Source: Cristatella mucedo (Eukaryota > Bryozoa > Phylactolaemata > Cristatellidae). Taken from it: a stretch of 64,000 nucleotides of DNA. Shown here in pieces: positions 1 to 10,395 of this stretch; positions within the stretch are counted from its first letter, which is position 1, and every line of letters begins with the position of its first letter. Below the pieces are notes generated by a model. The model made no database searches, was not told the DNA's origin, and worked only from the letters and a program-made list of their open reading frames with translations. The stretch covers positions 744,001 through 808,000 of the forward strand of contig WPIO01000137.1 of the NCBI GenBank assembly GCA_009760855.2. Reading direction: 5' to 3'. The position numbers and the translations under genes were made by a program.

Positions 1-186
1 TAGCAGAGTCAGGAGAGCAGTTGAGGTAGTGAGTAACATGGAAGTAGCAGCTCAGGACCGCTGGAAAGGATGTGCCATAGTCGGCAGTAGGAGAGTAGTT
101 GTCGTTGCGTACGAATTTCGGAAGCGAGTTCCACAGTCTAGGACCTGCAGAGCTAAAGACTGAACGACAGTTGACAGTTGACGAGA
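1..186 (-). mobile_element. LINE family B fragment
   Basis: This segment is nearly identical to the 3' part of the family B copy that follows (same AGGTAGTGAGTA and AGCTCAGGACC stretches). It corresponds to the region just after the reverse transcriptase C-terminus and is cut by the window edge. Confidence 0.75.
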
Positions 187-241
187 AGAGAAGTAAATGG
201 AGGCGGAGGAGGAGGCGGAGACCTCGGAGCGCGAGCAGAAC

Positions 242-1252
242 CGAGAGGCACACGCACGAACAAACTTTATTGCGGTATCATATATATACCTAATGTAATG
301 TAATGTATCTCCGTCTGTCACTCCACAAAGTCATAAAGTCTAAGTGGGTGTTACGCAAGAGAGTTTTTTGTAGCACACTAACAGCCTAAGCGGCTTTCGG
401 TACGCATTCGGTAGCCAACAGACTCAATCTCATGCATCACAGAGAAATTGGGAAGCATAGCAGAGTCAGAAGAGCAGTTGAGGTAGTGAGTAGCATGGAA
501 GTAGCAGCTCAGGACCCCTGGAAAGGATGTGCCATAGTCGGCTGCAGGAGAGTAGTCGTCGTCGAGTAAGAATCGTGGAATGCTAGTTCCACAGTCTAAG
601 ATCTGCAAGCACAAGGTTCTGTCACTAACGGTCTTTAAGCACAGGAATGGAACAGCTAATTAATTGTCCATGCAGGACCTGAGGTTACAAGGAGGCTGAA
701 ATCGGTGCTGCAGTGCAGCTATGTACCGAGGAGCCAAGCAGTGGAGGGCTTTGTAGGTCAGCGTACAAACTCGGCTCTGTATCCGTTGATCAACAGGCAG
801 CCATTCTAGCTCTTTTAGTACAGGAGACACGTGGTCAAACCTCTGAGATTTGCCAACCAGCCTTGCAGCCATATTCATAGCCAGCTGCAGCGGCCTAGTG
901 GCTTTTTCGGTAGCCCAGCCAAAAGGAAATTACAATAATCTAGCCAAGACAGAACGAAGGACCTAGTAAAATCTTTGCAAGCCATCTTGGAAGGCAGTTC
1001 CTTATCTTGAAACAGGTATTGAACGTGATGGCTAGCTGTTGGAGCAGTCTTCTGAATGAAGCTTTTAAAATTTGGGCAGCTGTCGAAAACGACACCTAAA
1101 TTCCAAGCACATGGTGATGGTCGCAAAAAAACATCATCTATTATAAGAGCAAAGCCTTCTAGTCTAGCCACATGCTTAGGGTGTCCTAAGAGCAGCAGTT
1201 CAGCTTTATCATCATTTAGTTCGCGTGAACAATCCACCCACGTGCAAAATGT
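242..1252 (-). mobile_element. LINE family B (L2/CR1-type), 5'-truncated
   Basis: Minus-strand reading gives degenerate reverse transcriptase C-terminal motifs: LNDDKAELLLLG, a NLGVVFDS segment, WLDYCNFLLAGLP and ELEWLPVDQRIQSR, then LWNS-type sequence. The 3' end (242-310) has ATTAC repeats and an AATAAA-like AATAAAGTTTG. The copy is broken by frameshifts and truncated at its 5' end next to an AC repeat. It lies in GBE1 intron 2. Confidence 0.8.
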
Positions 1253-1269
1253 GCGCACGCATGCACTCG

Positions 1270-1297
1270 AACACACACACACACACACACACACACA
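1270..1297. repeat. AC microsatellite
   Basis: About 14 uninterrupted AC units at the truncated 5' end of the LINE B copy. Confidence 0.95.
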
Positions 1298-1837
1298 GCA
1301 GCCGCACATGGAGCACCAGCTGGTGCATACACTTACAAACACACATACACACGTGCTCTCGCGTGCACGTGTACACATAGATACACACTGATGCATGGTG
1401 CTAAAAAAGAAGGCAGGTGAAAGTGAGTGGCACGTCTTCACGAGCGGCTCCACAGAGGCTTGACTCGCAGACCTTGCTGCCAACCAGCAGCACGCAGCAA
1501 CAGCATGCTTCGCCCTGCTCTGGCTGCTGCTCGTGCATGAGCAGCAGTGCCGAGGCGACTCGCGCGCCGCTCGCACGCAATCATTAGACTGCTGAGCTGC
1601 CGCCAAAGTGTGCTCCCCTGACCAGCATGTCCTCAGGCAGTGCACTGCTGGTGACATACTTTCACCTCGGAGGTTCGTACACTGCGGTAACTCGGCTGTC
1701 GTCAATTTGAAGAGGTTCGAATCTCATTGCCAGGGGCTTTGAAAGCATGCACACCTTAGAATTGTAACTAGCATTGGGAAAAGAACCTGTTGCCCAGAGC
1801 GGCATGCTGCCCTGACCAGCAGCAGCTGCTGACTCAC

Positions 1838-2007
1838 TGAAGTCGCCCTTGAGGTAGAGGGCAGTGGCACCTGGAGCCCACTCCCTCCACACAAGGGCAC
1901 CGTCAGGGTTGCTGTGATAGCCATAATACTCGTAGCCCGAGCAGAACTTCTCCAGACTCCCCTCGGCCTCGGTCAGTTTCTTCAGAGTCTTCTCCAAGCA
2001 GCCATAT
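1838..2007 (-). CDS. GBE1: GBE1 coding exon 2
   Basis: The acceptor is a short pyrimidine run ending TTTCAG at 2008. The donor is GTGAGT starting at 1837 and leaves one base (A) of the next codon, as expected for the Asn of the family's GDFN motif. The exon encodes the start of the CBM48-like N-terminal domain, including EWAPGA and LKGDF. Confidence 0.88.
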
Positions 2008-4218
2008 CTGAAACGCAGCCCGGCTAGCACGCTGAGCTCACTTTCGGGCTAAGCACGAGTGGGAACCCTCGAGGTATGGCATGCAGGGTGTGGCGCACTT
2101 TCAGGGGCAGCAGGTGCACGTGGACAGCTGCAGATCCCAGCACGAAGCTGCTTTGCCGGCACTAGAGGCTTCACGAAACGAGGTGCGATAATAATGATAT
2201 TAATATAATTTATATCCATAGCGTCCCAAGAGAACTGTATCTCTCTATCCAGGTGCTTACAAATGGCACAGGGCTCGAGCGACACAGCTGGGGGGAGGCT
2301 ATTTCGAGAGGGCTACACTGCTCCTGCTCTCGGCCACCAGTCGACAGAAGTGGTTCCCAAGCAAGTCCAGGTCTCGCCAGCCATACAGCAGTCTAGCTGG
2401 TTGGAGGCAGTGGGGAGATGGGAATCAGTGTGTCATCTGATGGGCTTGAGTGTAATTCCTCATTTCCTCGTACCACTCTACTGCTTATGCTACTAGTTTG
2501 CCCGGGTTCTCTGGGCTCCTTGCCTGCCAATGCATACGTCTCCATAGAAGTCGTCATCATCGATGGTCTCTTTTTCTAGATGCAATTTGACGACTTGTCA
2601 CGCTCACTTGAAGTCTTCCCATTACTTACAGTCATTAGACAAGCACATAGATCATTGCCGTAACAAGCTATAAACCATGTCCATGTCGACATGTATGATG
2701 CCTCCACGATTTGCACTGGCACCATAGACAAACTTCTGCAAGCAAATACTAACAAGCTCGATCCTCCCATACTTGTCTCCGATCTTTGGCGTTCGTGCCG
2801 GGCAGACAGATGCCTGTCTAAATGACAACATACTCAGGGCTGCATGTTTTTGCCATGCGTGCCCTAACTGGAACTCGCTTCCACATTTCCTATGCGGCGA
2901 TGCTGTCGTTCTCCTGTCGCCCCTTTTAGAACCTCCTTTCGAGTAGCAAGTCACAGGTACTGTTTTACTGCTATGAGCTACCTACGATGCTACCGATGTG
3001 CTTAAAAACATGCACTAGCCACGGCATGAGCTCAAGACTCTCCGGAGCATGTGTACAACAATTTACTTGCCGTGCGTGCAATTCCATTGCAATGATGGCT
3101 GGATCGACCATTGCCACTGGGTGGACTGGAGTTGCCCATGGGTACGTGGCATGACAGCTTCACTACTTGGGCATAGCAGCCACAATATCAGATGAAGCCT
3201 TCTTAGCCGGCAGATGAAAAAGAGCGTTCCGTACTGTGTTGACCAGCCATCAGTTGCACAAGAGGCTTATACGTCTAGCCACATATGTGCAAGCTGCAAG
3301 TCACAAGCTGGCTAAACCAAAAACCAGCTGAATGAGCCTACAGCAGCCTATGATGGTAGTGGTATTCCGAAAGCCGAAATTAAATCAATGCACTGGGGTC
3401 TCACTATATGGTTACGTGAAACAGAAATACAGACGCTGGCTGACGGCTCCTTATGTCAGAAATCGACATGAGGCTCTAGGCTCTATAAGTCCCGGACAGG
3501 CCTGCTATCTAACCGCGATCAGCTTCGAGTCTGCTTTGTGCGCTGCAGCTGATATTAAGTTAGCTTTAGCCTCCCTCTGCAGCGGTAGTTTCACAATTGC
3601 GAGTGACATATAAACCAGCAGTCAAGCAGATTAAAGATAAAGTGTTACAACGGACAATGTCAAATCTTTAAAGAGTACCTACCACTGCATTGCATTCGTT
3701 CTCAGTTCGAATCAGGTAAATACTGCGACACTCGAGCCGGATGTCACTAAAAATCCATTTATTAACTGGCCCTTGACCGATGGGGAAGGGCCGCGGGATT
3801 GTGATCCTTGCCCGGTTGAGACGGGCTGCGGGATCGTAACGCAGAATAAAGCTTCGCTGGTGACGGGCAAGTGCTTCAGCAAGCAGATGCATTGGGCTGG
3901 GGCCGGCGCAGCTGGCTGCCTCAGGCAACTCGCCATGCGCATAGAAGCCTACTGACAAAATAAAACAGCACCTGGACCGAATCGCAGCAAAGCAAAGAAT
4001 CGAGCTCGATGCGCTACCGGCGGGCTGGCTAGACGACTCACGCTCACCCCTCCCCTCCCCCCGAAATACCACCACCAGACAGAGCCGAAGCGAAACAATT
4101 GAGCGCCGAACCTTCTCCTAATTTCTCCAGAGAAAGGATTCAGGTAACCGTCAAGCTCGAGTAAGTGTTTCAAACGCGGCACTTCAACTCCAGACGCGTC
4201 GCCCCAGATGATCTCCAT
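1838..4218 (-). CDS. GBE1: Glycogen branching enzyme gene, 5' part (exons 1-2 only)
   Basis: This is the 5' end of a 1,4-alpha-glucan branching enzyme gene, the cytosolic enzyme that makes alpha-1,6 branches in glycogen. Two exons are readable: 4218-4112 and 2007-1838. They join in phase (two bases plus one base complete an Arg codon) to give an N-terminus with LLELDGYLNPFSGEIRRRYG, then EGSLEKFCSGYEYYGYH, WREWAPGA and LYLKGDF. Animal GBE1 has the same order: an LL-E-D-YL-P segment, a GYE-FG-H segment, EWAPGA and GDFN. The catalytic GH13 barrel is not in the window, so the remaining exons must lie beyond the left edge. The 2.1-kb intron 1 carries a SINE/L2 tail remnant, and intron 2 runs into LINE B. 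The family assignment is firm; that the gene is functional is inferred from intact splice sites. Confidence 0.88.
2185..2266 (-). mobile_element. SINE-1/L2 tail remnant in GBE1 intron 1
   Basis: Read on the minus strand it has the hallmark tail: a cCTGGATAGAGAGAT run, then GTTCTCTTGGGACGCT, then an AT-rich end. No tRNA-like head is visible, so this is a 3' fragment. Confidence 0.6.
2267..3700. other. GBE1 intron 1 sequence, nothing recognised
   Basis: Small ORFs occur on both strands, but none shows a domain, a motif or convincing splice sites. I see no repeat family that recurs elsewhere in the window. Confidence 0.5.
4112..4218 (-). CDS. GBE1: GBE1 coding exon 1
   Basis: The exon encodes 35 codons plus two bases. 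The chosen ATG (4218-4216) has G at +4 and gives an N-terminus about as short as in animal GBE1. The frame stays open upstream to 4383, so a longer N-terminus is possible. The exon ends AGAAG before a GT donor at 4111. Confidence 0.82.
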
Positions 4219-4333
4219 GCAGCCGGCACGAGGATCAGCACGTCCAGATCGCGTGGGCTCGCTGTCAACGTTTAAGTGCAAGCCCGCAGTGCTAGGATCG
4301 GGTAGGCGGGTCCGCAGTACATTAGGCCTTGTG

Positions 4334-4475
4334 ATTGGTAAACGCCGGCCAGCTAACCAGTAGCATTTGGTGCCCTGGCTCATTGGTTAACACCTATGAA
4401 TAAGCTGATTGGACAATAGCATGAAACCGGGTGGGCCATTGTCTGATTTGCAGTCCAGCTACCTAGATTGCCAAT
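4334..4475 (-). promoter_or_regulatory. CCAAT-box cluster upstream of GBE1
   Basis: ATTGG (CCAAT on the minus strand) occurs at 4334-4338, 4382-4386 and 4408-4412, with a CCAAT on the plus strand at 4471-4475. These lie 115-260 bp upstream of the chosen ATG. Clustered CCAAT boxes are typical NF-Y sites in TATA-less housekeeping promoters. The promoter role is inferred. Confidence 0.45.
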
Positions 4476-4825
4476 GGTTTTGAAGCCTGTACCTATCGTT
4501 GCGATAGGCGGCTGCTGCAGCAATGGCGCGAGACCGCAAGCGTGAGGCCTTTTCTTGCTTATGACTATTACTATTTCTACTAGAGAGATGGGGAAGATGG
4601 CGAATACAGCCATTAAAGGAGGAGCCAGCAAGCAATTTGGCTGTAGGCAAGGGCTTCGCCAGCGATTGTCTCTCTAAAAGCTATGCTGTGTCAGTGTCGG
4701 TATCTGTAGATGAAAAGGCTGCATCGGCTGGTCGAGGATTTTGCAATGCATCGTTCGCTTAAGCGCCAACCTTTTGCCGCGCGTTACCAAGGGTAAGGTA
4801 GTTAAAGCGGGTGTTTACTATCACT

Positions 4826-4985
4826 AGTTGAGCCGTGATAGCGGAAGAAGTAAGGTGCTTGCTCTCCAGTGCTGAAATCGCGGGTTCGAATGCTGCAACT
4901 CCCAACTGCAAGCGGTGGTGATAGTCGATAAGGCTTATCTGCCACTATGCAAACGAAGATATTAAATCAGCTAATATTTTTGTAT
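4826..4985 (+). mobile_element. SINE family 2 copy
   Basis: A tRNA-like head with a B-box (CGGGTTCGAATGC) is followed by the family hairpin CTGCAAGCGGTGGTGATAG and an end TTAAATCAGCTAATATTTTT. It shares this order with copies at 37190, 46810 and 63253. Confidence 0.75.
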
Positions 4986-5108
4986 TGCGGTAAATTAAAG
5001 CGCCATCTTTCCCTAATGACTGCATGCAGCAAATAGGGATGGAACGAAAGCGACCGCTCAAAGGCTTGGCGTGCCCCTGTTGACCGCATTAGGAAGCAAG
5101 AATCATAT

Positions 5109-5512
5109 AATTCATTTGTATAGCCTTACAAGAGAACAATCTCTATTCAGGCCCTTCACATTTGCATCGGGGTTAAAGCCCACGACCTCAGCCAGACCTT
5201 GGTCGGGGCGACCACCTTAATAAGAATAATAATGCACTTGATAAAGCGCCCTCAGAGAACTCAATCTCTTCATGGGCGCTTTACATTTTCTGAAAAGGGA
5301 AACGCGATTGAATGGTGAGTAATATCATGCTTGATAAACAACATAAATAACAGGGTTAGGGGTGACAAGCACAGGGTCAGCATGCAAGTGTGGTTAGTGG
5401 CAGCATATACAGTGTCAGCACGCATAAGCACATAAAGGACGAATCACAGGAACCCGCTAAATGCTGTCATAAATAGATGCGTTTTTAGCCGCTGGACCAA
5501 ACCAAGAAGTCT
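5109..5512 (-). mobile_element. SINE family 1 copy split by an L2 insertion
   Basis: On the minus strand 5218-5109 holds the SINE-1 body: the B-box region, the tail with GAGATT and TTCTCTTG, and the AT-rich end. The first bases of the head (CTTGGTTTGGTCCAGCGG) lie at 5512-5487. The two parts are separated at the head's TTAA by the L2 copy at 5219-5486. The interruption shows the SINE was there first. Confidence 0.75.
5219..5486 (-). mobile_element. L2 family A, 5'-truncated 3' end
   Basis: The segment starts (plus-strand view) with AATAATAATG, then the tail hairpin and the 3' UTR shared with copies at 11.8, 20.9 and 31.3 kb, including TAGGGGTGACA and GTCAGCATGCAA. It contains the last codons before the reverse transcriptase stop and then breaks off. 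Confidence 0.85.
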
Positions 5513-6236
5513 CGATAACTCAATACGAAAGGCAAAGTTCGGTAAGCCCAAAGTTACGGGTCATGCCAATCTCGAAGCGAAAATATTCTCCACCCTCAGA
5601 CCCAGGCAGAAACCTTAGCTGTGCATTTCAAATAAAAGAAATGGTTACTGTTTACTCGCCGAAAACCCGATGAAGTCTTACCTGCTCGTATGCCCTTGAA
5701 TCTACTTTCCCAGCTCGCCGCCCGGTCGAACGCTCCTCTGCACCGAGCAGGCTGTCGCTATAGCTTTGCCGATTCTCAGTGACCTAACTATTCAGTACGA
5801 TCGTACATGCAGATTATAGCTTCGCTACTACCGCTCAAATGCATTATCGCGTTGCCGCTGGTTCTCAGGGGCTGGATTCGAGAATTGGGAATCTAAACAG
5901 GGTGGGCCAGCCGTGGCAAGAAAATAAGCAAAGGGCTCGTTACTTTCAGCTTTGTCACTCGAGCCACCGAACTAGATCTTCAAACGATATGCTGCGAAAT
6001 ATTCTAACTCAGCAGTCACCAGGCCTACCATAACCCAAACGACCACTCTTAAAGTATAACCATAAAGTGCACCTTCAGTGTGAATCAAACCCAATATATT
6101 ATATTCAGTATTGATATATTATTTATATTAATATTTATAATACATATATAAATTATATATTATTATATAGAAATACTTACATTAATTATATAACATATTA
6201 TATATTATTAATAAATATACAAATAATAAATCAGTA
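5513..6236. other. Unassigned sequence with AT-rich tract
   Basis: No gene is seen. Positions 6093-6232 are almost pure A/T, built of TATTA and TATAT blocks, and form a low-complexity tract directly before the L2 endonuclease remnant. Confidence 0.6.
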
Positions 6237-8335
6237 TTGAATGTAACGACTGACGATATTGTTGATGATATCCTTGTCCTGTCTGCTGTGACTGAGACCC
6301 ATCGGAAATCAATTAAATGCCTGATCATCACCAACTCCACCCGTAAATGCTTCTCTTTGTTTCAGACATCGAGATCGATTGATACTGATAGAGGAGTAAT
6401 AACTGTCTTTCCTCCCGCAGGTTAAAACCAGCTGCAATATATTCCAAGTAGTCTTTCGAAAACTTTTGTTTTGAGTCTCTCCTAGACAAAGTGATACTGA
6501 TGGCAGCAGTAATCTCATAGGCTAAGTTACTAAGTCTTTCTTTATTACAAGTTTTCTGATCTTATTTCAATTCTGCGTTCCGTGAATGTCCCTTACAAGT
6601 ATCAGTTGATTTATGCATTCGTTGTGATGCTCGGACTCACTACTTGTGACCGAATTTTGTTCATTCACATTTTCTCTCGCTGCTCGTTAAAATGGCCCCT
6701 CTCTCTCAGTCTATCTCTCTTGCCCATTATACTAAAGACCTAGACACGAGTACCGAAAGATCAGGTAAAAAACCTCGTATATCTGAACTTTATACCTTGC
6801 TGGTAAGTTCCAGTCTGGTTTTAGAGCTAATCACTCCACAGAGTCAGCATTGCTTCGGATGTATAACGATGACATAGGATTGCAAACTTAGGTACAGTCT
6901 CGCTGCTTGTTTTACTCGATATTTCGGCAGGTTTAATACTATCTATCACCAAGTCATCTTTGAGCACCTCTCATCTCGCCTGCTTCACTGGCGCTGTATT
7001 GCAATGGCTCAGGTCCTACCTCAGTGAGAGACTCCAGAGTGTTTAAGTGAACCGACAAAGATCCTCCCAGAAGCCACTGAAGCATTGGGACCTCAGGGCT
7101 CTGTGTTTGGTCCGGTTCTTTTCGCGGTTTATTTTCTCCTTCTGGGCTTTAACTTCTATGCAGATGACAATCAATTGTACCTTTGCTTTGATCCCTCCCA
7201 GTCCTCCAGCACGTCGACTTCTCTCAACTCCCTTCCTGCATGTATTGATGACATTCGCAAATGAATGGCAGCAAACTTTCTTAAACTAAACGATGACAAA
7301 ACCAACTTAATAGTTATGAGAAAACCAAGTGTGATTCAAACATTGGGAGGGCTAACGCTCAAAATCGGCTCTGACAGCATATGTCCCGTTGAATCTTCAC
7401 GAAATCCAGGTTTGTCCCGTTCCAAATTGGCCTATCGTTAGATGATCACATCAGCTTGACAGTCAAGTATGCCTACTTTCAGCCACATAACACAGCTCAA
7501 ATTCGGGTTTATTTTGACAGGAATACCAAATCTAAATTGATCCATGCATTTGTGAAATCCCGTCTTGACTTCTTAACTCACTTCTTGCAGGTCTACCGGC
7601 TTGTGCACTCTACTGCTTACAGCTGGTGCAAAACTCTGCAGCTAGGCTTGTCTGTCGTGAGCGTTGCAGTTGCCACATAATAATAATAATAATAATAATA
7701 ATAACTCGCTTGATAAAGCGTCCTCAGAGAACTTGATCTCTCTCTAGGCGCTTTACATTTGCTGTAAAGTGATCGCACCACTTCTCGCTGGCTTGCACTG
7801 GCTACCAGTCAAGCGACGGATCAATTTCAAGGTTTTGTCACTCACTTTTAGGTCACTTCATTCTTTGGCTCCAGCCTCCCTATCAGATCTACTCTCCCAC
7901 CAGGTTAAGCATCTCGCCACTAGCTTTTGGAATCTAATAGTTTACCTATACCTCGTACAAACCTCAAATGCTTTGGAGACCGTGCCTTTAGTTCATGTGC
8001 TCCCAAAGCCTGGAACTAGCTCCTAACTTGCGTCATGACATCCCTTGACTTGACCACATTTAAAAAGAATCTAAAATGCATCTATTTATCACAGCATTTA
8101 GCGTGTCTCCGTGATTCGTCATTTATTGGCTTATGCATCCTGACACTTTGCATACTGTCACTATCCATACTTGCATGCTGACAGTGTGCATATCACCCCT
8201 AACCATGTTATTTTTGTTGTTTATTGAGCATGCTACCACTAACCACTCGATCGTGCTTCCTTAGCAGCAAATGCAAAGTGCCTAGAAGGAGATTGAGTTC
8301 CCTGCGGGCACTATATCAAATGTACTATTATTACT
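6237..8335 (+). mobile_element. L2 family A, long degenerate copy (endonuclease remnant to tail)
   Basis: Positions 6237-6520 resemble the C-terminal part of an L2 endonuclease (DILVL, then FQTSRSIDTDRGV). Positions 6812-7680 hold reverse transcriptase pieces in shifting frames: QSGFRANHSTESALLR, FYADDNQLYLCFDPS, MAANFLKLNDDKTNLIVM and GLTLKIGSDS. After an 88-bp nested insertion the C-terminal part resumes at 7769, and the copy ends in the family tail (8268-8320) and an ATT repeat. Many frameshifts and stops make it dead. It is the longest copy of the family in the window. Confidence 0.85.
7681..7768 (-). mobile_element. Tail-only L2 family A insertion
   Basis: An (AAT)n block and the 3' hairpin tail, in antisense, interrupt the reverse transcriptase of the longer L2 copy after GTTGCCACAT. 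Host L2 sequence continues on the far side. At about 88 bp it is an extreme 5' truncation. Confidence 0.85.
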
Positions 8336-9860
8336 TACATTATTTAGTAACTCGCTTCTTGTAGGTCTTCCGGCCTGTGCAGTAAGATGCTGACAGTTGG
8401 TGCAAAACTCTGTAATTAGGTCTATGTTGAAAGTCGCAATTGCCAAGTGCTGCAATATTTCACAGACTTGCAGTGGCTCCCTATAAAGCAGCAAATCGAC
8501 CACACGATTTTGTTACACACTCATAAGTACCGTTATTCTCTCGCTCCGCGTATCTTGGCCTGTGAACCAACCGTATTTTACCGTGTGTAAGCCCCCCTCT
8601 AAGTATAAGCTTCAAGTTTTTGAACAATTATTTCGGCAAAAATATCTTTGAACAATGGCTTAATGAACTGAACAATATCAAGACTCGTAATAATCACTCA
8701 TGTCACCATCACTATCCTCTAAATCAGGGATGGTGAGGATACTCTCTCCATCTTTCTCTACCATATCACAGGCTTAAAATTTGGTCGAAACTCCGTTATC
8801 ATAATTGCCGTCGTCACTTTCTTCCTAGACTGCGTCATCTTCCGTTCCGTTCATTGCGTTTAAATTGCCACAAATGCATTCAAATACCGGAAGTTTTATA
8901 CAAAGCAGGTACGTTGTTTAGCGCAATAATAAAGCAAAAAGTAACCTCCAATGTTAATTTTTTCGATTGTAAGTTGCACTTGTTTCCAATCAATTTTTTG
9001 CACAAAATAAACCTGCGACTTATACACTGCAATTCAATATTTGACACCAGCAGGAAGAATTAGAAAAGCTGGTATCAAACATGCTTGTAAATGGGTTCTG
9101 CATGCTTGGGAGAGCACCAAAACAGAAGTCATTGTGAAGTCGTTCAAATAGACAGGAATTCAAAACATGCTGGATAGAACTGAAGATGATGAAATCTATG
9201 AGGAACGTGACGATTCAGACATCGATAATGTTGCAGAAGACTATGAAGATGCTAGCAGTGGTACTAGTGACGAGTTTCTTGCTAACTGTTTATGATTCAA
9301 GCAAACTTGTATTAGTACAAAATGATCTATATATCCAGTAACAATATTTTTCAATAAACTTTTTTCAAAACATTCTCTCCATAAATTTAGGATGCGACTA
9401 ATATTCGCAAAAATATGCCCGCTCTCCATTATCTGACCTACATTTTGGAAAAAGGATGGCTTATAAACGATAAAATACGGTACTTACCTATTACGTAGGT
9501 ATAGTAACAACCAATCTTCTGAACCAAGTCGTTTAGTTGTGACTCTAACCACACTCGAATCTTTTGGAGCATGTGCCTTTAGTTTGAATGCTCCCGAAGC
9601 ATGGGTTTCATTCCCGTCTGACTTCACTGAATTTCCCGACTCGACAACATTTAAACAGACACTAAAATGCACCAGTTCCTAACAGCATTTTCTCTGTTCC
9701 TGCGAAGTTTCCTTTGCGTGCTTATGCGTGCTGATATTTTTGGCATGTTATTACCAATCAATTGACTTGCTTGTTTCGCCGCATATCAAAGTTACTAGAA
9801 GGAGATTTAGTTACCGTACGGTGCCATGCAAAAGTCTTATTATTATTATTATTTTATGGC
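8336..9860 (+). mobile_element. L2 family A copy split by a pogo-like element
   Basis: Positions 8336-8570 match the reverse transcriptase C-terminal region (degenerate LLVGLPACAV and QLVQNS). Positions 9481-9860 continue with the ESFGACAFSLNAPEAW region, the 3' UTR and an ATT-repeat tail. The 910-bp DNA element at 8571-9480 separates the two halves. Confidence 0.78.
8571..9480. mobile_element. Pogo-like (Tc1/mariner) element with duplicated inverted 3' ends
   Basis: Terminal inverted repeats are visible: CCGTATTTTACCGTGTGTAA at the left, and at the right, read on the minus strand, CCGTATTTTATCGTTTATAA. A TA follows the right end; the left flank is AA. Near the right end the plus strand encodes a pogo-type transposase C-terminus (WVLHAWESTKTEVIVKSFK, a stop, then LDRTEDDEIYEE and an acidic tail ending at 9295). 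Near the left end the minus strand encodes a second, different C-terminus (NAMNGTEDDAV, a stop, EESDDG, ending at 8678). The catalytic core is missing, so the element is non-autonomous. Confidence 0.68.
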
Positions 9861-9958
9861 CAGTCATGCTCAGTTCTGGCCACCCTACTTAAGAAATTAA
9901 TTGCGATAAGGATTAATTTCTGTTAGCAAGAAAAAGCTTAAACACGGATAAAGGGACA

Positions 9959-10015
9959 GACACACACACACACACACACACTCACAGAGAGGGAGAGAGA
10001 GAGAGAGAGAGAGAT

Positions 10016-10065
<50 letters not shown>

Positions 10066-10066
10066 G
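9959..10066. repeat. Compound CA / GA / CAGA microsatellite
   Basis: An AC run passes into GA repeats and then into about 12 units of the tetranucleotide ACAG. Confidence 0.95.
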
Positions 10067-10395
10067 ACCGAGACTGTTAATCAGAACAATCGCTACATAC
10101 AGAGACCATTAATAAGAAATGAAGTAGCGAAACGCAGAGTGTCGAATCTTAATAAAGTCTTAACAAATGAGTTATATCTAATGAACGGCTAATTTTCGGC
10201 TCTTTTATTTATTTATTCTCACTCATTGAAGGCAATGAGTTTCATGTTCTCCATTTGGCTAGATAAATACTTGCAGCAGCTCGAGGTTACAAATCTCGTC
10301 TCTCTACCGAAACTCTGCTCTAGTGCGAAGTGTCTCTAAGCGATCAGAGTCAGTCCGAGCTTGGCCATGACCTCAGTAATTAATTCCATGAAAAA

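Noticed and set aside
3332-3613. A 93-codon plus-strand ORF in GBE1 intron 1
   Set aside because: No homology signal that I can recognise, and no splice sites or repeated occurrence.
5480-5512. SINE/LINE template-switch chimera
   Set aside because: The remaining SINE body is found on the other side of the L2 copy, so a simple insertion into the SINE explains it.
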